From: Amaranthus tricolor
Lineage: Eukaryota > Streptophyta > Magnoliopsida > Caryophyllales > Amaranthaceae
Length of the DNA: 64,000 bases
Assembly: GCF_026212465.1 (NCBI RefSeq)
Contig: NC_080058.1
Location: 6,295,001 to 6,359,000, forward strand
Direction: 5' to 3'
The translations under genes were made by a program, and so were the position numbers. Within the stretch, counting starts at the first letter, position 1. Each line of letters starts with the position of its first letter. This document shows, one piece after another, positions 10,938 to 23,469 of this stretch. The notes below the pieces were generated by a model. The model worked only from the letters and a program-made list of their open reading frames with translations. It made no database searches and had not been told where the DNA came from.

Positions 10938-13900
10938 ATATCCAACCACCTGGCAACCCTTTATACCAATAGAAGGGAAAAAGAAAACAGCTGCAGTAGC
11001 ATAAATGATGAGCAGAATGGAAACAAACCACACTAACCATCACCAAATCCGACACATAAATACATCAAAGGTTCTGTTTCCTGTACCAAAACTGCACGAA
11101 CATTGATGACAGAATATAGGAGGGGTTTGTAAACAAGGATTTACACCACTAATGACGGCTATAAATTAGATAACTTTCTGATACTACAATTAAGTCTGAG
11201 GGGTTAGGTGAAACCCAAAACAAGAAAAAGGGAACAAGCAAAATGGCTCAATATAACATCAGCTTCACACACCTAACTTTTCATGCTCCTGCAAATTTTC
11301 AAACAACAAGTTTCATCTAGTTAATCAGGTTTACCAATCAACAAAGCTTCAACCACATGCTCACATGAAAAGCACATACACATATTATCCCAGATAAAGT
11401 AGCCATTTAGAAAAGAAAATAGCAAAGCAGTTGCAAAGGTCGTCATCAAGCAGGCAGCAGGTTTCCAACAGATAAACCCCTTTTTTCTGAATGTTTTGGA
11501 AAAAGTGCAACAGTTTTTCCTACAGTAAATATGTATAGAACCTTCAAATGATAAGCCTAACAGATTGTAAAATGGAAACGTCTGCACTCATGACAAGCTC
11601 AATCTCGGCTAAAGCCTAGTGTTAGGTGAGCTACCCCCTCAAATTATCTTTTAAGCACAAAATCTATCAACCACTCATTTATCAGCATTACAACACTAGC
11701 AAAACTACGTCCATTATCGATGGGATCGAAAATTTATAATTAGTTAGTTTCGGATACAACAGACAATCATAGAATGGTTCATTAAATCATATGTGCTTCA
11801 TAATCGAAGTTGTAGATGATTTTTGTTACCTAGGTTCAATCCAAAAACAACCTCTTTGTTATTATTAATAAGGCCAAGATTGCGTATATCCAACCCCGAA
11901 TCCCAAACCCCAAATAAATTGAAACGTGTGCTTCATCAAAGATAAGCAAGATTTAACAAGCGCCAAATTCTCATAATTTCGTTTTTCCTTCATGGCTAAA
12001 ACCGCTAAATGGTTAAAATGGCATTCCAGGATGTGAAAGTGAAAGAAAACCACCCCTTTTAGAGGGTTGTCAAGGATTATAATTTTCAATATAGGTTCAT
12101 CATGGGTAATAAAACGTGTTTTGAATTTCTTCAAAAGCAATCAATAGAAGGCCATACGCACGGTATTATGCAATTCTTGAGTTAATACTTAGTGATTTCT
12201 GCGATTTCAATAGTACATCCTCTTTAGGATATACAAGACACAATACTATAACATAAATAAAAAATTTTGTTATTTGTAAATTCTGTTTATAAAGATGAGG
12301 CATTAGTTAAATTTAATATTCATAAAAAATTGAGTCACAATAAGAGTCTAAAATTCGAAATTTTAAAACGAATTAGGGAGGAAAGATCTACAATCCAACA
12401 TATTTCTAAGAAATATGCATAATACATGAAACAACAGGAGGATGCGACGCACTGACTATGCACCTCAATCAAAAGGTGTGGCACAAAGAAAAAAGAAAAC
12501 CTTCCAAAAAAATATTTAGTTTTTTGCTATCATACTTGAGCTTGAGCAAAGAATTTTGGCACAAAGCGACGTTGACAGCATGTCACATCCTTAGCCATAT
12601 TCCCACAACAATGAAAGATAAACCCTATGGCCTATATGAACTTTTGGTAGGGAATGCAAGGAAATTGTAAGAGTGTCCTGCAACAAATAAGATGCGTGGA
12701 AGGAATTGAAGTGCGTCTATAATGGTTAATAGATTATGTGGAGACATTAGAAAAACCGATGGTTTCTACGTTAACAAGCGAACCAAATTTGTTGTAATTT
12801 TTTTATTATTATCATCTTCTTCAATAAGTAGCCTATCACCTAGTATAAATGATCAAGTTATTGATCACTTTGATTATTGATCAACAAAAGACACGATATT
12901 CCACCAAGTATTTAACCAAAATACGTGTCACAACTCATAATAAAAGAGAGCATAAAGTACACGCACATATTGCAGTGTTGACAGGAGAGCACGCAAGTTC
13001 CCCTCTTTCCCTGCCGCCCAACGTCTAATCTCAACATCAAGTGTTTCACCAATTCTCTGCAGTCAGTCAAACAAAAAACCTTAAGTCATAAGATATACAT
13101 CAAATGAATATTATATTACATTAATAACTTCTGTAATATATTCGTATATCATTCAACAGTTTAAACAACTTGCAGCGAAATTCACCTAATCAAGGGTTTG
13201 CACAGGCACATAAGAATTGGACACCTAACAATTAACAAGCAAAAACAAAAGTTGAAGCTTCTAACCATATCTCAATCAATTAAGAACTAAAAAAATTTAC
13301 AGAAATTATGGTACGTCGAATTCATATCCAAAGTCTATCCCATAGATAGTCATATTCGATACAAGGATAGTTATGTGTAGAGAGGGAAAAGGTAACAGTT
13401 TATTATGCTTCTGCGGAAAGGCCCTTAGAAATATTACTAAAAGTTCCTAATTTCACCATATATACCCGAACTGACACTCAGACACAGATTCAGATCTCAA
13501 GACGCCTAATTTTGGGCCTTCGCCGAAGAGAAGGAAATTATTTTATGGATACTTGAGAAAGACATGTGAACAAACAACGAGAAAGACAAGTAAATCCAAG
13601 TAACTTGGCCTTCAAATTTCAAAGCAAACAAAATTAATTATTCAAAAGCTCAAGCCAAAAATAAATATTTAAAGGAGTTTCCAGCGTGTGTCATACAGGA
13701 GGAATAAATTTACAGCAGGAAACTGAGCAAAACAATGATGATTTATTTACATCAAGCCTGTACTTTGATTCAAAGTGTTCCCAAAATAGGTAGAGATAGT
13801 GCAGACCTCTTATGGTAATGAGTAACCATAATAGCCAATAATAGCAATTTGGGACATTTGTGAATTCCACCCAAAAATAAAGAACATTATTTTCAAAGAC

Positions 13901-16900
13901 GTAGCTTTGGTCGTGCCAGCAGCCAGAAAAAATGTGAAAAAGAATAGGTAGCATGAATACTTGACAAAGTAGCTCTACTTACATGTCTCTCAGCTTGTTC
14001 CCTTTGAGCCTCAAGATCTCGGGCATTCTTCTCAGCCAGCGCCTTTTGCTGAAATACAAGCACAAATTTAATTGAATTGATCCTTTGACAGTGTGATGCT
14101 ATAAGTAAGACGACATCCAGAAATGACCAAACAGAAGGAACTTATACGGCAATATAAGGATTTGCAAGATTATACTTTTAAAATCAACATAAGTCCTAAT
14201 TCTATGACTCTCATTCTCATTCGAAAGTGTACTATTTTCTTCTTAATTTACTCCAATTGCAATAATTTACTCCAACACTAGTGGATCTACAATTCCATGA
14301 ACGGAAGTTAATCGCAGCAGCAAGTCATTTATTAACTATGCCTTGAAAGATTCAGTCCCTGTAAGATGTACATGAGCTTATAATTAGATGTGCGACAAAG
14401 ACACATACAGCACGTTCTTGTGTCCTTTGATGGCGTTCCATTCGAGCACGCCGTCTATCTTCAGTTTCCCCTTCAACTTCTTGAAAATCGCCAGATGACG
14501 GGGGACCTTGTACAAGGAAGGCAAAGATAAGGAATAAGATATATAAGGATGGCACTTCATATATAAGAATAATAGCAAGAGCTGAATTTAAAATGATAAA
14601 TAAGGAAAATTTGCATCTTCATTCTAATACCTCCAAAAATTGAACTTAGATCATCTACAATATTTGTTGATGAAGATGCTTTTCTCATGCTAGAGGAATT
14701 AACAGAGGTTCTAGTAGCCTGAGGAGCTGGTTTACTCTGGAACTGAGTTTCAAATGGATCCTGAAATTTGCATTTGAAATGTACATAAATAAATGTCAAT
14801 TTTAATCTTCAAACAGAAGCCGAAAATAAAACATAATTGGTACACACAGATGAAGTAGCCCTAGGCCTTGGCGCACTGCTTGCTCGGCCCATGCTGAAGA
14901 AAGATTCAAGATCGTCATCATTCTTCTGTTGGTTTGATCTAGCGTTAGAGGCAGTTCTCTCACGTGCTTCTTTCTCCCGGGCTTCTTTCTCACGTGCTTC
15001 TTTCTCCCTTGCTTCAGCTTTGGCCTTTTCCCTTGCCTCAGCAGCAGCCTTTTCAGCTCTTTCCTTGGCTCCAGCAGCCGCTCTCTCCCGTGCCTCAGCC
15101 TGCACCCTCTGAACTGCAGCTCTTTCAGCGCGTTCTCGAGCTTCAGCTTGTGCTCGTTGAACAGCAACCCTTTCGGCCCTGGTACGAGCTTCAATAGCTG
15201 CTCTTTCTCGTGCTTCCTTGGCAGCCCTTTCAACAGCTTGCCTGGCAAGTTCCCTTTCTCTCTCAATTCTCCTCTTCTCTCTCTCTTTCTCCTCCCATTC
15301 TTTCTCAATACGCCTTCTCTCCTCTTCCTCCCTTCGCCTTCTTTCTTCATCTTCTCTTTCCTTTTGTTGTAATTCACGTTCCAAGCGTTCTTGATTTTCC
15401 CTGAATTCTCTCTCAGAAGGATCATAAGCAGGTGTCTCCTCTTTCTCCACTTGCACGGATTCTCTATTTTTAGAGGCCTTTGCATTTTCTCTCTCTCTTA
15501 CTCCCCTTGCATGCCTAAATTTGGCTTCAGCCCTTTCCATCGCCTCCTTCATGGCCGCAGCAGATGCAGCAGCAACAGAATTGGAGTCATCAGAGCTTGC
15601 GTCCTCACTTCGTTTCGTTCCCATAGCGAATTCCTCCAGCTCGTCTATGGGAGATGCAAAAGAGCCCTTTGCCCCAGAAGGTGCTGATTTTGGACTCTGG
15701 AAATTTGGCACAGAAATAGGGTATGAATAGTCATTAACCTTCTTGTGTACGTTTGAAGCAGGAAAGTAACCAGATCCCTCTCTGGAAATATGTGTCGGTC
15801 TTGGAGGTGGCGGTCTTGAAGGCGGTGGAGCAGCGGTGGGTTGTGTAAAGAGAGGCACCTCTGATACAGAGAGCCATACATCCTCAGATGACCCCATATT
15901 CTCCTCAGAACTAGGAGATGCATGTCCATGAGAGTTTGGCTCCCTAAAGCTAGTGTTACCATGAACAGGAGAAGAAACGTTTGGTACAGACCGACTAGTT
16001 TCTACCGGCACTGAAGGCATCTCAAAGATACTTGGTTCTGGATGGTCCTCAGGCGATATCTTTTTCTCAAAACCTCTCTCGGGGATTTGAAAAGAAGACT
16101 TCTGGCTTGCATCTTCACTGACTGAGGTTCGTCTTCCAGAAACTCTGAATTCTGTCCCAAAAGGATTTGTATCCTTTTCTTTACCATCGATCTCAGCTGA
16201 AAATGCAGGCACGGAGTTGGAAAAGCTGCCAAGGGGATCTAAATCATCAAAGACTTCCCTATGTGAGTTGTCCGCTTTTTTTCTACCAGACTTGTTAAGA
16301 TTACCAATATTTTCCAAAGGATCAGTAGTAGTCCCAATGGTTGAAGACACAGGAGGCGTGGTGGATTCTAGGACAACAAAAGGATCATCTATTACACTTG
16401 AAGCCTTTCTATTAGCATCTGACGAAGTCCTATATAGACAGAAAAGAGAAACCAGTAAACCATATGATTTCGAAAACATAATCCCAAAAATAAAATAAAA
16501 ATGTCAACTAGTACTTTAGATAGACAAATCACAAATCTCGGAAGTAGAAGCAGAAGCAAGAAAAGGAAAAAGGATAGAGATGAATAATATCGTAAATCTA
16601 AAGTGAGTCAAACAACCAACTCAAGATTGTCTATACACACTAGACATTCTACTCTAATACCAAAAAATGAAAAACAAAACCAATGATAATGACAAAAAAA
16701 TTAAGGCAATAATTAAAAACTTGTGTCAAAGATTAAAGCGAACTACACCATGAATGGAATGAGAACGTGTAGAGGAAAATACAAATACAAAAACAAAAGT
16801 AAAATAGGCGTGACATTAAATTAAGTATTAAAGCACATTACCCAAAACATCCCAAAAACATTTTATTAATTAGCTTACTTTCTAAATTAAAGGACTATTT

Positions 16901-18761
16901 TGTGATATGGCAACCTCTATTGAGAAACAAAAAAGGACAACCCACAACTCATAACAGCCAATTAAGATCTCCCATCCGTTTTCCTCCATTTCCTATATCC
17001 AAATTATGACAACTAGGCTAGCAAAAGAATATAACTCCAAAAAAAATCAACCCTATTGTTGCCTTCATAGTTCATACATACCCGACTTTTGATCTGAGCT
17101 GGAAAAAAAAAATGAGCAGTCCATTTCCTCTATATTAAAACTACACTAAAGGTAATACCCAAAAAACACCCCACTCAACTTTCACTTACATTATTAACCA
17201 TTTTATCTTCCTTCCTCTCTAAATTTTGTTTTCTTTGCATTTTTCACTTAAAATTTCATCTTCTTTCCATTTTCTTCTTCTTACTCTCTAACTCCAGTAT
17301 TCTTTACTTCCCTATTACTTTCTTCCCAATTTATTTGATTGACAGCTGACAAAGCACCAGTGAAAATGCTGCTGAAAAGCTCCAATGAAGGTTCACAGTG
17401 ATAACAGTATTACAGAGGCACAAGACATCTGCAATTTGATTTCCTACAAGGCTCAATTTTTTTTTATTTTTGGATTTTGGTTGTTTCCAAGCTTAAAAGC
17501 AACAGTAAGCCATGTTTAGAAGTGCTTTTTTAACATGAAAGGGTTCTACCTTCCTCTGGGAGTCTCTAAACAGAATCGTTGCCGAACTGCCAAGTTCTCC
17601 ATGCTAAATAGCCCTCTAAATCCCCCAAATAATAAGAGAACCCTAAATTTTTTCTAAAATGCAGCAAAATCAACTGTAATAAGCTGCTGCAATTAATGTT
17701 TCTCGTTTCCGGTTTCTTTCTCGTATCGAATTGAATTTCATGTCGTGTAACATTGGTCATAACCATCATCACATATTTATTTTCAGTTAGAACTATTGTA
17801 AAATTGTGAAGTATTATTTCAGTAGTATTCACATTGTAAAAAAAACTTGCTCTAAAATGCTACATTGATGATGACAAAGATATTTAAGAACAATTCACAT
17901 TTTTTATAGAATGAATTTAGCTAAAGCAACTCATTATATGTATAAAAACCAAGTAATCTTTTAACACTCTCCTAATTACAATACTACATAACAAATCAAT
18001 GATAACAACACAATAAATTCTCAAATACTAGCATGTTCAATAATAACACAGTTAAATCCAATTCAAGTATCAAACGCAGCAAACTGGATTATACTTCCAA
18101 ACAAATGTATTGAATAAAATTCAAATCAAACAATCAAGACCTCAGCATAATTATACCTATTAGAAGAAGTGGTGCTCCCACTACCAAAGCCGGGCAACAA
18201 ATCATCAAAGCTAGGAATAGTACCCTTATCATTTCCCTTCGAAACAGAACCTAATCCCACGGAACTTGAAGTTTGTTGTTCTTTCTTCCCCAAACCTCCC
18301 AACAAATCATCAAATGCATCCCTCTTCTTTGCAGAAGATGAAGAAAAAATATCATCATACTTCGTTGAGCTCGAAACGTCATCGTCATAAACTGGCTTGT
18401 CAAAAACAGGCAAGGACGAAAACCTCGACCCGGAATCTCCTCCGCCGCCTCCACCACCACCACCAAAAATTGAGTCCAAATTCACCGAACTATTAACCTT
18501 TGAAGAATTACTTTTATTAAACTTACTGTTAGGAAAAACATCGCCTAAATCAGCGAAATCATCAGAGTTCGCTTTGCGACTAGGTCGAAAAAGGGTTTCA
18601 TGATCATCAAAAGGAGACGACGACGATTTAGAGCCTCCGATCTCGAAATTGAAAGCGGAATTTGAATTCAAAGAAGATGATTTAGGAGGTGCCATTGGAG
18701 CAGCTTTACCTTGAGGTTTGAAGCCATAATCGCTGGATAATAAACCTTGAAAATCGTTCAT
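10439..18761 (-). CDS. Auxilin-like J-domain protein (clathrin uncoating)
   Basis: Auxilin-related co-chaperone that recruits Hsc70 to clathrin-coated vesicles for uncoating. Exons on the minus strand are 18761-18157, 16429-14848, 14760-14631, 14506-14409, 14048-13983, 13056-12967, 10778-10602 and 10477-10439. They join in frame to 928 residues, close to Arabidopsis auxilin-related proteins 1 and 2. The N-terminal half is Ser/Gly/Pro-rich and disordered, with FDDLL, DPF and NPF motifs of the kind that bind clathrin, AP-2 and EH domains. Residues 485-695 form a long Glu/Arg/Ala-rich coiled coil. The C-terminus is the auxilin J domain: [19 protein letters not shown], the HPD triad at 891-893, and the ending [12 protein letters not shown]. 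The start is the first in-frame ATG, heading the conserved N-terminus [14 protein letters not shown]. No defect is seen. Large introns carry a Copia fossil and a poly(A/T) tract. Confidence 0.95.
10900..10936. repeat. Poly(A) tract of 37 bases
   Basis: An uninterrupted A run in auxilin intron 6, which is poly(T) on the coding strand about 120 bases upstream of the J-domain exon. It may be the tail of a retroposed fragment or a slippage tract. No source element could be recognised next to it. Confidence 0.85.
12400..12800 (+). pseudogene. Copia integrase fossil in auxilin intron 6
   Basis: Conceptual translation of about 12420-12700, with frame changes, gives [14 protein letters not shown] followed by [20 protein letters not shown] and [11 protein letters not shown]. 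These match the Ty1/Copia integrase core region (family pattern NGVAERKNRT, FW.EA..TA.H..NR.P, TPYE). The frame is broken and no LTRs or other domains are visible, so this is a small decayed piece, antisense to the host gene. Confidence 0.65.
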
Positions 18762-19385
18762 TATGTATAAATTTTGTTCCCTCTCGATCGATCTGAGGAG
18801 CTGATGAGAGAGAATAAGATCAATCGGAGGTCAAAAAATGGAGATTTTTCAGCTATAGCACATTGATTTGAAAAAGATGATGATCATGGAGGTTTTCTGG
18901 AGGAAATTTATTTATTTATTTATTTATATTATTATTACTAGTTACTAGATCTAATTTGGGTTGAAGAAGATAAAGAATAATGTGCCAAGAAATAATGAAA
19001 AGAAAAAGATTAAATTAATATTAAATTATTAGGAAATTTAATTTAATTGAACTGATCGTTAATTCAGTGAGGTTTTTTTAGGTCAATTAACACGACGCCT
19101 TTTAGTAAGAAAACACGGACGAGTGAATTAGACCCTTTCTCGTTGTACGTTTCCTTTTGTATATTTTCTTTGAAAATTGTTTTTTTTTAAGTTTTCTTTG
19201 AATTTTTTTTTTATTTCAAGGTGTGCTAGATTTTATTAGCGGATTGGTGGAAAAAATCATAAAACTAAACTTTTTATAATAAAAGATTATAAAAGTAAGC
19301 GTCTAAATAAAATATACAAATTGTTGTATGAGACAATCTCACCGAAAAACACACCTAATACATATGCTAAATAACTTATCTAATA
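18762..19385. other. Auxilin upstream region
   Basis: Upstream flank of the auxilin gene on the minus strand, probably with its 5' UTR and promoter. A short (TTTA)n tract lies near 18907. No clear TATA box or other gene could be fixed by eye. Confidence 0.5.
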
Positions 19386-19643
19386 CTTTTTCCTATTCAC
19401 TACAAGTGTCCTATTTGCTTTATGCGCTTTATCCAATGCACTTTTTCAATCCTTAATATCTCTAATTGTGCATAATTAAAAATTATGAAAAGTTAATATT
19501 AATAATTCTTGCATTGAGACAAATCAAACAAGTTCGCACTTGACTATGTTTTAACTTATAGATTAATAATAAAATACAAATTAAGAGTAAGAAATAAATA
19601 GTGTCCAAAAAGCATATGGGACACTTGTGGTGATAGAAGGGAG
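19386..19643. mobile_element. TA-flanked MITE, family A copy 1
   Basis: 258 bp with a TA on each side. The left end CTTTTTCCTATTCACTACAA and the right end, reverse-complemented, CTCCCTTCTATCACCACAAG, match imperfectly, and GTGTCC follows in both. The interior words (AATAATAAAATACAAATTAAGAG and similar) are the reverse complement of those in the copies at 19777 and 46980, so this copy is inverted relative to them. Confidence 0.8.
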
Positions 19644-19776
19644 TACATACTATGAGATTATGAACTTTTTATTTAAGGTCGTTTCACCTAAAGACGATAT
19701 CTCGTAAGAATAGCTCAACACAATATAATTACCAAAACACGAATTCTCACATGAGACGGTATCATGGTGAGACAAT

Positions 19777-20030
19777 CTCTATTCTCACCAAGCGTTCCAT
19801 TTGCTTTTTGGGTACTATTCATCTCTTACTCTTAATTTGCATTTTATTATTAATCTATAAGTTAAAATATAGTCAAGTGGGATCTTGTTTGATTCGTCTC
19901 AATGCAACGATTATTTTCATCAACTTTCTATAATTTTTAATTATGCACAATTAAAAATATTAAAAATTGAATACGTGCGTTGGATAGAGTGCATACAGCA
20001 AATGAGACACTTGTGGTGGATAGGATGGAG
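19777..20030. mobile_element. MITE, family A copy 2
   Basis: Same family as 19386-19643 in the opposite orientation. The interior has TTATTATTAATCTATAAGTT and a TTGATTCGTCTCAATGC segment. The right end ACTTGTGGTGGATAGGATGG is followed by AGTA. The left end is degenerate. Part of the same right end (GTTGGATAGAGTGCATAAAG) recurs at about 20278-20297, suggesting a further truncated copy. Confidence 0.7.
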
Positions 20031-20164
20031 TATATCACAAATATATGAATCTTTTCCCAAAATATTGTAATTTAGGAAAATAATTCCCACTTTACGTCAA
20101 AGGGAAAAATAATTCCCTATTTACCGTCCACGTCAGAAAAATTTTTCAAAAAAAAAATACTCAG

Positions 20165-20232
20165 AGCAAACTGCCATCTTGGATGGCGTTTTGGTAATTT
20201 TACCAAACCGCTATCTGAGATAGCGGTTTGCT
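20165..20232. repeat. Nested short palindromes
   Basis: Three inverted repeats lie side by side: GCCATCTTGGATGGC, a TTGGTAATTTTACCAA palindrome, and a hairpin with 13-bp arms (CAAACCGCTATCT / AGATAGCGGTTTG). The whole block also begins with GCAAAC and ends with GTTTGC. It is more GC-rich than its surroundings. Function unknown; it could be a transposon end or a recombination product. Confidence 0.7.
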
Positions 20233-20893
20233 TTATTCTATAATTTAAAAAAAGCAACAAAAATGCTGAAAATGTGCGTTGGATAGAGTGCATAAAGCAA
20301 ATGAGACACTAAAATGTGACTAAAATGTTAATCAATATTATTTTTCAATATGATTTCCAAAATAAAAGAAAATAATATTTAAATATAACAAAATTATTTT
20401 CCAAATTTGTTTAATAGTTGTAGAATAATATTATTCCTTAATTTATAGACCAGTGTATATTTTTGAATAATATTGTGAAATCTGTAGAATAATGTGACTA
20501 AAATGTTAATCAATATCATAAATTTAGCAAGTATGTTAAAAATGATACAATAAACTAATGAAGATTTTAAAATGTCGACTTTATAATAAAAAATCTCTCG
20601 CTCATATCATGTAATATCTTTTTTATTAGATTTATTTAATTGATTAATTACAAAAGATTTTAAAACTTTACCTTATTTACTACTAACTTTTTGGCATATA
20701 CAATCATCTAAAATATGTAATATCTTTTAATTTCAATGGATTATCGAATAACATATTAATTATTTATGTGAATTATTAATTTTCATTAAAATAAATTTGT
20801 AATAAATTATTTATGTGAACATTTAAATTATTTTTATATTATTTTTATGTGTAGAAATCTTCTATTATTTTATGTAATTACTTATAAACTATA

Positions 20894-21161
20894 CTCCCTC
20901 TTATTCATCATAAGTGTCTCATTTCTTTATTTCGTCAAGTCAACCTAAATGTCTTATTTTTATTTTGGGTATGTTACCTTTATTAATTTACCCTACTAAA
21001 CTTAGCTTTTTCACACCTTTATACATACTAACGGACTAACCTCACTTTACCCCTATAAAAATTTAAAAAACACTATACTTTTTTTTTCACATGTGGTCCC
21101 ATTTGACCACCAAAAAAATGGTGAAAAGTCAAATGGGACACATTGGGTGAATAGGAAGGAG
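20894..21161. mobile_element. TA-flanked MITE with CTCCCTC ends
   Basis: 268 bp with TA on both sides. The left end CTCCCTCTTATTCATCATAA and the right end, reverse-complemented, CTCCTTCCTATTCACCCAAT, are related, and each continues with GTGTC(T/C)CATTT. The interior differs from family A, so it is a sister family. Confidence 0.8.
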
Positions 21162-21379
21162 TACTATTAAGTGCATAATTTTATGATTATGTTTTTTATA
21201 ATAATATATTATTAATATAAATCTCAATTTAATAGTAATACTTTTACAGTTTTAAACAAATCAATTTGTAGTTTCAATATACTTGAGAACTTAAGAGTCA
21301 TATAATAACTTAATTACACATATAAGATTACTAATTTTATATTCAAATAATTCATAAATCTATCTAGTATATAATAATG

Positions 21380-21381
<2 letters not shown>

Positions 21382-21432
<51 letters not shown>
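21382..21432. repeat. (TA)n microsatellite
   Basis: About 25 uninterrupted TA units. A second (TA)n tract lies in neprosin intron 2. Confidence 0.95.
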
Positions 21433-21435
<3 letters not shown>

Positions 21436-21476
21436 ATATAATATATAAAATAAAGGAAAAATTATACTCTCTCCTA

Positions 21477-21628
21477 TCCACTCCAACTTTCTCATTTGAC
21501 TTTTCATACTTGTCGAGACAACCCTTAATATCTCAAACTATTCTTAAGATTAAGAGTAAAATACAAATTAAGAGTGATAAGTGAATAGTGCCCAAAAAAA
21601 AGGGACAATTAGGCTGAATAGGAGGTAG
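21477..21628. mobile_element. Short TA-flanked MITE, deleted relative of family A
   Basis: About 152 bp. The left end CTCTCTCCTATCCACTCCAA and the reverse-complemented right end CTACCTCCTATTCAGCCTAA pair imperfectly, with TA on both sides. The interior retains AAGAGTAAAATACAAATTAA, as in family A, but is shorter, consistent with an internal deletion. Confidence 0.65.
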
Positions 21629-21695
21629 TAAGAAACTACTTAATCTATAGGTCTTTTGCAAAAAACTATCTTATGTATTTTTTTTGTTGCAAAAA

Positions 21696-22431
21696 ATTAC
21701 TGAATGTGATATATTTCTCTGCAAATGACTACCACTTAACATAATATGTTAATTGACCATTAAGTTTGAGTATTTGACCAATTTGAGAGGTTAAGTTGTC
21801 TATGTGGCAATATCTCATTGGTCCTTATATTGTTAAATAATTAAAAATTAAAACACATAAATTAACAAAATAAAAATAAAAGATATTTAACGTCATTTTT
21901 ACTCATCATAACTATTTTTAAAAAAAAACGGACGTCTAAATTATCTTTATGGGGTAGCTTTTTCAAAAATGCGGTCGAAACAAGTACTTATTCGCCTATT
22001 ATCCGATACGTGAACCGAAAAAGATATTTACGTATCGAATATGGATGATAATTTTTACCCATCGTTATGATGGGTAAAAATGACGTCAAATATTTTTTTC
22101 GGTTTACGTATCGGAAAATAGGCGAATAAGTACTTATTTCGACCAGATTTTTGAGAGGGTTACCCCATAAGGGTAATCGTGACGTTCGTTTTTTGAAAAA
22201 AAAATCATTATGATGGGTAAAAATGATGTCAAATATCTTTTTTTTTTATTTTGTTAATTCATGTGTTTTAATTTTAAATTATTTAAAAATACGAGGACTA
22301 ATGCGATACTGCTACATAGACAACTTAACCTCTCAAATTGGTAAAACCCTCAAACTTAATGATCAATCAACGTTTTCCGTTAAGTGGTAGTCATTTGCAG
22401 AGAAATATATCACATCAGATAGTTTCTTATA
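21696..22431. mobile_element. Foldback element with arms of about 350 bp
   Basis: The left arm (from about 21696) contains TGCAAATGACTACCACTTAA. The right arm contains the complement TTAAGTGGTAGTCATTTGCA followed by GAGAAATATATCACAT, matching the complement of the left outer end. Pairing continues inward through AATTTGAGAGGTTAAGTTGT and AAGTACTTATTCGCCTATT to a short centre near 22050. It has no coding frame. It fits a Mutator-like or foldback non-autonomous element, and a transcript would form a long hairpin. Confidence 0.8.
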
Positions 22432-23469
22432 ATTTTTCTTAAAATAAATTATTTCCAATAATATTGATAATAATTTCTTATTCCTCATTTACTCTATCTA
22501 ATTGTGTTGGCCTAGTCTTATTACGATAGTAAGAGTTGTGATGTAACGCTCTGACAAAGGGGTGACAAATATTGCACAGTCATTGACTGTGATGATCTCG
22601 CACCGTCATGTGGATATTGGATACATCAAACTCATCCAAATGCATATCCATAGGTGAAAACAAACTTTGTCGGCTGAATAGCAAGCTCCTCAACATTAAG
22701 AATAAAGTTCTCAAATTGAGACCATGAAAAATAAGTTGTGCAATCTCTCTAACAGGAATCTCCTAACTAGAGTAAATCACAGAAGTCACTCCTTGATGTA
22801 GTTTTAGCGTATCATAATTCATAACCTATTACATAGCTAACCTCAAAACATATGTTTTGGAACAACCATTTTGTTCCACACAACCTACTGAGGTAATCTT
22901 TCCAGGCGAGGGGATTATTTGAGTACGCACAGTCCTCTTTGTCCTTTTCTCAAAAGAGATACATATATGGTAAGTTTGCTACCTTTCTCTCTGGACCCCA
23001 ACATATGCGGAATATGGTGTTGATGACTATGACTATGACTATGACTATTCTGTTCCATACAGACTTGCCCAAAAAACCTTACCCCAAAATACCTACTTTC
23101 CATGTCCTATGATTTTACTATATAATACAAAAATTTTATTTTGATCGCATCCTCACAAAATTAAAGGGACAGATCGGTACTTACCTGTTAGACATAGCAA
23201 GTTATAAACCCTCTTAGTAGAATAATGTCCCTTCACAATAGTAGAATAGAGATTGGATCTCTTGAAAACCTCCTTAACCTTGCATAAGTGCTTTAAAGAT
23301 CAGTAGGATATCTTGTTGAGCGACCAAATCCTACCAATTGACCTCTTTTAAGATATCTACCCTGAATGCATTCAACCCATAGAATCGGACAACAAAAGAT
23401 TTTTTCATTCATAATCGGCCTTCACAAAGGTTCGGCCTTAAATCTTTTAACTCTATCATTCCAAAGAGA
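22432..23469. other. Unresolved intergenic stretch
   Basis: No intact gene. A minus-strand open frame at 22915-23103 has a Ser/His run encoded by four TGACTA hexamers (about 23022-23045) and nothing recognisable. The stretch is less AT-rich than its neighbours and may be the decayed body of a retroelement continuing into the LINE fragment, but I found no domain in it. Confidence 0.4.

Noticed and set aside
14837..15404. Long open frames on the plus strand (Leu/Ser/Ala-rich)
   Set aside because: They are mirror images of the Glu/Arg/Ala coiled-coil exon of the auxilin-like gene and have no features of their own.
21382..21432. CRISPR-like or regulatory repeat
   Set aside because: Simple TA dinucleotide repeat; no spacer structure. 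No CRISPR array is expected or seen in this plant DNA.
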